This document shows, piece after piece, positions 55,221 through 64,000 of a stretch of 64,000 nucleotides of DNA; position 1 is the stretch's first letter, and each line of letters opens with the position of its first letter. The DNA is from Tiliqua scincoides (Eukaryota; Chordata; Lepidosauria; Squamata; Scincidae). Below the pieces are notes generated by a model, which was not told the origin of the DNA, searched no databases, and was given only the letters and a program-made list of their open reading frames with translations. The DNA lies in assembly GCF_035046505.1 (NCBI RefSeq), contig NC_089824.1:223652244-223716243 (forward strand), in the 5' to 3' direction. The translations under genes were made by a program, and so were the position numbers.

Positions 55221-55254
55221 GCAGGGGCTGAGATGCAGCAGGAGCCTGCTTAAA

Positions 55255-57390
55255 ACAGTAACAGAAACCCAGCAGAGGTGTATACCAAAGGAAGAAGGGT
55301 TCCACTAAGTCCAGGAGGTGCCCGCATGGCTAACCAGCCAAGTCAGAGAGGCTGTGAAGGGCAAGGAAGCTTCCTTCCATAAATGGAAGTCTTGCCCTAA
55401 TGAGGAGAATAAAAAGGAACATAAACTGTGGCAAAAGAAATGTAAGAAGGTGATACAGGAGACCAAGTGAGACTATGAGGAACGCATGGCCAGCAACATT
55501 AAGGGGAATAATAAAAGCTTCTTCAAATATGTTAGAAGCAGGAAACCCGCCAGAGAAGAGGTTGGCCCTCTGGATGGTGAGGGAGGGAAAGGGGAGATAA
55601 AAGGAGACTTAGAGATGGCAGAGAAATTAAATGAGTTCTTTGCATCTGTCTTCACGGCAGAAGACCTCGGGCAGATACCGCTGCCCGAACGGCCCCTCCT
55701 GACCAAGGAGTTAAGTCAGATAGAGGTTAAAAGAGAAGATGTTTCAGACCTCATTGATAAATTAAAGATCAATAAGTCACCGGGCCCTGATGGCATCCAC
55801 CCAAGAGTTATTAAGGAATTGAAGAATGAAGTTGCAGATCTCTTGACTAAGGTATGCAACTTGTCCCTCAAAACGGCCACGGTGCCAGAAGATTGGAGGA
55901 TAGCAAATGTCACGCCTATTTTTAAAAAGGGAAAGAGGGGGGACCCGGGAAACTATAGGCCGGTCAGCCTAACATCTATACCGGGTAAGATGGTGGAATG
56001 CCTCATCAAAGATAGGATCTCAAAACACATAAAAAGGCCTTGCTGAGGGAGAATCAGCATGGCTTCTGTAAGGGCAAGTCATGCCTCACGAACCTTATAG
56101 AATTCTTTGAAAAGGTCAACAGGCATGTGGATGTGGGAGAACCCGTGGACATTAGATATCTGGACTTTCAGAAGGCGTTCGACACAGTCCCTCACCAAAG
56201 GTTACTAAAAAAGCTCCACAGTGAGGGAATTAGAGGGCAGGTCCTCTCCTGGATTGAGACCTGGTTGAAGACCAGGAAACAGAGAGTGGGTGTCAGTGGG
56301 CAATTTTCACAACGGAGAGAAGTGAAAAGCGGTGTGCCCCAAGGATCTGTCCTGGGACCGGTGCTTTTCAACCTCTTCATAAATGACCTGGAGACAATGG
56401 TGAGCAGTAAGGTGGCAAAGTTTGCAGACGACACCAAACGTTTCCAAGTGGTGAAGACCAGAAGCGATTGTGAGGAGCTCCAGACGGATCTCTCCAGACT
56501 GGCAGAATGGGCAGCAAAATGGCAGATGCGCTTCAGTGTCAGTAAGTATAAAGTCATGCACATTGGGGCAAAAAAATCAAAACTTCACATATAGGCTGAT
56601 GGGTTCTGAGCTGTCTGTGACAGATCAGGAGAGAGATCTTGGCGTGGTGGTGGACAGGTTGATGAAAGTGTCGACCCAATGTGCGGCAGCAGTGAAGGCC
56701 AATTCTATGCTTGGGATCATTAGAAAAGGCATTGAGAACAAAACGGCTAATATTATGCTGTTGTACAAATTGATGGTAAGGCCACACCTGGAGTATTGTG
56801 TCCAGTTCTGGTCCCCACATCTCAAAAAAGACATAGTGGAAATGGAAAAGGTGCAAAAGAGAGCAACTACGATTACTGGGCTGGGGCACCTTCCTTATGT
56901 GGAAAGGCTACAGCGTTTGGGCCTCTTCAGCTTAGAAAAGAGACGCCTGAGGGGGACATGATTAACACATACAAAATTATGCAGGGGAAGGATAAAGTGG
57001 AGAGATGCTCTTTACACTCTCACATAACACCAGAACCAGGGGACATCCACTCAGATTGAGTGTTGGGAGAGTTAGAACAAAAGAAAATATTTCTTTACTC
57101 AGCGCTTGGTTGATCTGTGGACCCCCTTGCCACAGGATGCGGCAAGGAAACAAGTTTCTGGAGGAAAAATCCATTATGGGTTACAAGCCATGATGTGCAT
57201 GGGCAACCTCCTGCTTTTAGAAGTGGGCTATGTCAGAATGCCAGATGCAAGGGAGGGCACCAGGATGAGGTCTCTTGTTATCAGGTGTGCTCCCTGGGGC
57301 ATTTGGTGGGCCGCTGTGAGATGCAGGAAGCTGGACTAGATGGGCCTATGGCCTGATCCAGTGGGGCTGTTCTTGTCTTCTTATGATGCA
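55255..57390 (+). mobile_element. Most complete CR1 LINE copy in the window
   Basis: The copy is 5'-truncated in the region between endonuclease and RT. The frame 55486-56046 encodes ERMASNIKGNNKSFFKYVRS, SPGPDGIHPRVIKELKNEVA and NYRPVSLTSIPGKMVECLIK. Frame 56040-56594 holds motif A (YLDFQKAFDTVPH), motif B (SGVPQGSVLGPVLFNLFIND) and motif C (KFADDTK). A third frame holds the C-terminus to about 56961. At least one stop and several frame changes separate the frames, so it is not active. It ends in a single 3' UTR unit at 57390. The RT catalytic aspartates are still present. Confidence 0.95.
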
Positions 57391-57611
57391 AGTGCATCTA
57401 TAGTCAGCTTTGCACCCCCTTCTCCATCAGGGTAGCACTCGCTCTAACTTGATTTACAGATGCTGCTGAATCCCACTAACAGGCAAATTACTTTGGATAG
57501 CTGAGAAATACATTTTGTATTGGCCTGCGAGAGCCACCCATTCTCACATATAGGCACCTACCTGTAATCTCACCAGTTTCCTAAACAGAGGAACTTTCCT
57601 AGACAGTTAGA
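57391..57611. other. Unassigned DNA
   Basis: Nothing is recognised between the CR1 end and the LTR. Confidence 0.35.
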
Positions 57612-58081
57612 TGTTAGCTCTCTGACTGTGCTGAATCAGAAACCAAGCTAACCATTTTGGTTTATGGCTAGTTGCAGGCAGCTGAGGGACAATGAGTCAC
57701 TCTGCACCTGTGCCTGCCACATCCTGGGTTAAACTGAGCCAAATCTGATTAGGTATTCAGAATACTTAAGCCTTGGTCTGCTGATACACAAACACAGTAG
57801 TAGGTGTGCAAACCGAGATACTGCTGTCCATGACTGTGTTGAACTGAGTTTATGCTGTGACTGACCTTGGACTGATGACTGTGTTGTTTGGAAACTGATT
57901 TGGATAAGGTAAACTGGACTGCTGTGATCTTTCGTGTATGATTTGGACCGTGTTGTGACTCTTCTTCTTGCTCTAATACAACTGCTGAAAGTTAAAATGA
58001 CTCTGCTGTGTATGCCGTTCTCTCTTTGCATTCTGCCTGGAAACTGGGACACACCCAAAGGTCCCCTTGCAAACCTTAACA
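57612..58081 (+). mobile_element. LTR fossil related to the solo LTR at 20.8 kb
   Basis: The block starts TGTTAGC and ends CTTAACA. Its right two-thirds follow the inverse of 20824-21292: both share CACCTGTGCCTGCCACA, GACCTTGGACTGA, TTGGATAAGGTAA and GGGACACACCC in order. No internal region adjoins it, so it is most likely a solo LTR. I found no convincing target duplication, and the left boundary is approximate. It looks older than, or of a different subfamily from, the first. Confidence 0.65.
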
Positions 58082-58566
58082 AGATCAACCACAGGTGCAG
58101 CCAGCTAAGATCTACCTCATGCTGGATGTGGGAATCTGGATACCACAGCTACCCATCAGTGCCATTCTGCAGTGATGGCATCCTGGGCATCCTACTCTGC
58201 CTGGGAAGTAGGTCCTTCCCAGCAGGGGAGAGAGACAAGGTCCAGAGATCCGACGGGGTAGGGAAACAAAGAACAGATAGGGCCAAGCTCCCACCCAACA
58301 CCTCTGCCCACTCTCACTTTTGCAGGCCAAGCAAAGGCAGCTGTTCTGGGCTCTACCTGGGAAACTCCCATCACAGCTGTGCATCTTCTTTCTCTGCAAG
58401 GCAAAGCATCCAGAGGCTTGCACATACTGGCATCAGGCATGGAGCTGGGTGCCAAGTGGAAGGCTAAGCCCCCAAGCCATCACCACCATTCCTATCAGGG
58501 GAAATTCTAACCCAAATTCCCACCCCACCCCACCCACAAAGGCAACACCAGCAGAAAGCAAACAAC
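58082..58566. other. Unassigned DNA downstream of MCM7
   Basis: No gene or repeat is recognised. This is the likely termination zone of MCM7. Confidence 0.4.
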
Positions 58567-58572
58567 TTTATT
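58567..58572 (-). terminator. MCM7: MCM7 poly(A) signal
   Basis: AATAAA on the minus strand lies 104 bp after the MCM7 stop codon, giving a short 3' UTR. Confidence 0.85.
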
Positions 58573-58675
58573 AGACAAAACAGGTCCACCTGCAGAAGAA
58601 GCTTGGAGAGGCAACTGCGGCCAGCTGTTGCCCCAGGAACACGGCATTGGGCCGGCCCCTGCTGTCCAGGGGAGC

Positions 58676-63047
<4,372 letters not shown>

Positions 63048-63590
63048 GAGCCTAGGTGTGTCTACTCAGAAGTAAGTCTCATTGTGCTCAATGGGGCTTG
63101 CTCCTGGGAAAGGGTGCATAGCCTTGCAGCCTGAGAGGCCAAGCCTATGCATGTCTACTCTGAAGTAAGTTCCATTGTGTTCAATGGGGCTTACTCCTGG
63201 GAAAGTGTCATAGCCTTGCAGCCCGAGTAGACAGGCAGAGGAAGAGCTCTGAGGCTGCAGTCCTCTCCACACTTTCCTGGGAGGAAGCCCCACTGCCTCT
63301 AATGGGACTGACTTCTGAGGAGACAGCCATAGGCTTTGGCTCTGAGGCTGCAGTCCTCTCCACACCTTCCTGGGAGGAAGCCCCACTGCCTCTACTGGGA
63401 CTGACTTCTGAGGAGACAGGCACAGGATTGGGCCCTGAGGCTGCCATCCTATCCACAATAAGCCCCATTCACTAAAGTGGACTTCTGAGTAGACATGCAT
63501 AGGATTAGGCTGCAATCCTAGGCACTTTCTTGGGAGTAAACTCCATTGAAAAGACTTACTTCAGAGTAGACATACCTAGGATTGGGCTCT
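63048..63590. repeat. Cluster of six palindromic foldback units
   Basis: Six units of about 75-90 bp follow each other. The first two read CTACTC(A/T)GAAGTAAG... then ...AATGGGGCTT(G/A)CTCCTGGG. The next two are in inverse orientation (TTTCCTGGGAGGAAGCCCCA, GGACTGACTTCTGAGGAGAC). Two shorter units end at AGAGTAGACATACCTAGGAT. Each unit can fold on itself. Single copies are at 36805, 47531 and 50577. Confidence 0.75.
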
Positions 63591-64000
63591 TAATCCTGGC
63601 AGAGATATATATCTGCACCCGTTTTCACATGCTAAGGGCAGGTGAAAAGGGATTCTCTGTGTGTACAACGTGCTGTCCAGCCTTGCCAGAGATCCTCCTC
63701 ATCCTTCCCGCACAAGCATGCCTTCCGCCAGCCAGCATTTGCAGCTCCTCTCCAGCAATGCACAGCAGCTGCTCAGGGCAGCAGAGAACATACAATTGCA
63801 TGCCAAGCACCTTCCCAAAGACACAGAGTATTCTGATACCTGAATTAAACCATATTTAATCGCTTGTTTGCAAACGTAGCCGTTTCTATGTGCACCTAAG
63901 GACCCCTCTCATGTAAGAATTCCTTTTTTGTTCTTACTCCCACAGTTGCTTAGAGTAATTTTACTACATGGAACTCGTGTATGCCATTTTTCGGAATCCA
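63591..64000. other. Unassigned DNA to the right edge
   Basis: No gene or repeat is recognised. It is probably MCM7 intron. Confidence 0.35.

Noticed and set aside
54276-55253. Open frames of up to 313 codons around the GPCR first exon
   Set aside because: They have the same compositional cause. The splice donor after MDLAQ explains the only coding part.

Overview
The window looks like nuclear DNA of a squamate reptile, most likely a lizard. The evidence is the mix of non-LTR retrotransposons (many young CR1 copies, plus L2, RTE and R4 clade pieces), a tRNA-derived SINE with squamate-like body, L2-type 3' tails ending in ATT microsatellites, hAT and PIF/Harbinger-like MITEs, and spliced vertebrate genes at the right end. 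There is no bacterial, phage or organellar content. A 200-base N gap (39413-39612) shows it is a scaffold.

Layout. Positions 1-48 kb hold no coding gene that I can recognise. This part is a repeat-rich, gene-poor stretch: CR1 fragments on both strands, two R4 pieces and an RTE piece (6.7-8.5 kb), a LINE of unassigned clade (4.4-5.8 kb), a solo LTR with clean target-site duplication (20.8-21.3 kb), MITEs, microsatellites, and a few unique blocks that look like regulatory DNA (for example a POU-octamer inverted repeat at 10.44 kb). A CpG-rich island at 35.93-36.76 kb has no assigned gene. At 48.06-54.58 kb on the minus strand lies a two-exon class A GPCR of the P2Y / non-Edg LPA-receptor group. 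Its first coding exon is only five codons long and sits in a CpG island (54.1-55.2 kb), 4.9 kb upstream of the main exon. From 58.57 kb to the right edge, also on the minus strand, are the last seven coding exons of MCM7 (replicative helicase subunit), with intact Walker A, Walker B and arginine-finger motifs and a poly(A) signal. Its 5' half lies beyond the window.

How it works together. The two genes are on the same strand and transcribed towards lower coordinates, MCM7 first and the GPCR downstream, separated by about 4 kb of CR1 and LTR fossil. Nothing suggests a shared function. The most unusual structure is a CR1 subfamily whose 3' tail is a four-fold tandem array of about 140 bp. The same array occurs at three loci, and each unit junction carries a match to the ZNF143/THAP11 promoter motif. 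MCM7 here also lacks the miR-106b~25 cluster that mammals carry in the equivalent intron (only 146 bp long here), while the next intron contains a compact hairpin.
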